DNA of 64,000 bases, taken from assembly GCF_030867095.1 (NCBI RefSeq), contig NC_081824.1:362657829-362721828 (forward strand), given 5' to 3'. The notes below the pieces were generated by a model that was given only the letters and a program-made list of their open reading frames with translations, did not search any database and was not told the DNA's origin. The DNA comes from Alligator mississippiensis (lineage: Eukaryota > Chordata > Crocodylia > Alligatoridae). Numbering within the stretch: position 1 is the stretch's first letter; every line of letters begins with the position of its first letter. Made by a program: the position numbers and the translations under genes. Shown in pieces: positions 63,177 to 64,000 of the stretch.

Positions 63177-64000
63177 TGTCTTCATCAACAATCTGGAAGA
63201 TGTGATGAAGTGCACACTCAGCAAGTTTGTGGATGATACCAAACTGGGTAGAGTAGTAGATATGCTGGAGGGTAGGGCTAGAATTCAGAGAGACCTAGAG
63301 AAATTGGAGGATTAGACCAAAATAAATCTCATTAAGTTCAATGAACAACTTCATTGAACTTAATGAGATTGTTGAGGTTGTTTAAGAAAAAATGCAAAGT
63401 CCTGCACTTAGGATGGAACAATCCCATGCACCAGCATAGATAGGTGACTGACTAAGCAGCAGCTCTGCAGAAAAGGACCTGGGGGTTATAGGGGACATTA
63501 ATCTGAATATAAACCAATAATGTGCTCTTGTTGTGACCAAGACTAATGGCATACTGGGCTGCATTAGTAGGAGTGTTGCTAGCAGATTAAGGGAAGTGAT
63601 TATTTCTCTTTATTTGGCACTGATGAGGCCATATCCAGACTACCGTGTCCAGTTTTGGGCCCTCCGCTACAGAAAAGATGTGGACAAATTGGAGAGACTC
63701 CAGCAGAGGGCAGTGAAAATGGTTAGGAGGCTAGAATACAAAACTTCTGAGGAGAGGCTGAGGGAACTGGGTTTATTTCGTCTAGACAAGAGAAGCCTGA
63801 GGGGCAATTTAATAGCAGCCTTCACCTGCTGGAAGGGTAGATCCAAAAACGGATGGAGCTAAACTGTTCCCAGTGGTGACAGATGACAGAAAAAAGAGCA
63901 ATGGTTTCAAGCTGCAGCAAAGGAAATGTAGGCTAGATATTAGGAAAACCTTTCTCATGAGAAGGGTAGTAAAGCACTGGAACAGGTTACCCAGAGAGAC
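63177..64000 (+). mobile_element. CR1 LINE fragment, continues past window
   Basis: It begins abruptly within ORF2 ([20 protein letters not shown]) upstream of where the previous CR1 left off, so it is a separate insertion in tandem. Further motifs: GILGCISRSVASRLREVIIS, QFWALRYRKDVDKLERLQQR and LRELGLFRLDKRSLRGNL (63533-63862). Several stops and frame changes are present. The 3' tail lies beyond base 64000. Confidence 0.9.
63325..63370. repeat. Perfect 21-bp inverted repeat, 4-base loop
   Basis: AATCTCATTAAGTTCAATGAA (63325-63345) is followed by CAAC and the exact complement (63350-63370). The first arm is ordinary CR1 coding sequence and the second looks like an added inverted copy. Confidence 0.9.

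Overview
This is a stretch of vertebrate nuclear genome, most likely from a sauropsid and probably a crocodilian. It holds the 5' end of one recognisable host gene, NALCN (sodium leak channel), on the + strand. It has the CR1 LINE copies typical of birds, crocodilians and turtles, with the usual 3' tail motif (GGAAGGGACC and AGTCCAACCCCC on the opposite strand). It also has many hAT-type DNA transposons and several LTRs. That hAT abundance argues against a bird. The species call is inference.

Layout. 1-2917 is the 3' part of a decayed hAT transposon with a BED-finger transposase. 5536-6360 is a fold-back, non-autonomous relative. 7019-7875 is a truncated CR1. 8020 to about 10760 is a second, unrelated hAT with a broken transposase on the - strand, split by a 228-bp palindromic element. 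A diverged minisatellite (about 10950-11430) abuts a CpG island (about 11440-12060) that ends in a splice donor, the likely NALCN promoter and untranslated first exon. The NALCN start-codon exon is at 19426-19572 and the next coding exon at 21807-21989. From 21990 to the window end is one very large intron; I found no further NALCN exon.

The intron is a repeat archive. It has short hAT-like elements at 23162, 24051, 25707, 26816, 43202, 44993, 45727 and 50831, many with 8-bp target duplications. CR1 copies lie at 16340, 28305, 31145, 35758, 37475, 43080, 59690, 60810 and 63177. An inverted pair of about 1.6-kb hAT-like elements (34209-35725 and 40888-42584) encloses two CR1 copies. LTRs lie at 29095, 45983, 47987, 58617 and 61930. 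A 2.2-kb hAT-like element at 52657-54882 carries a 280-bp polypurine tract and an internal duplication of about 650 bp.

The clearest finds are: a single CR1 copy (59690-63176) broken by three later insertions, one of them a solo LTR with a perfect 5-bp duplication; the palindromic element whose removal restores the transposase reading frame; and a well-formed - strand exon (47183-47302) encoding a signal peptide that ends in a phase-1 donor, which could be an unannotated small secreted-protein gene nested antisense in NALCN. No tRNA, rRNA or CRISPR gene was seen.
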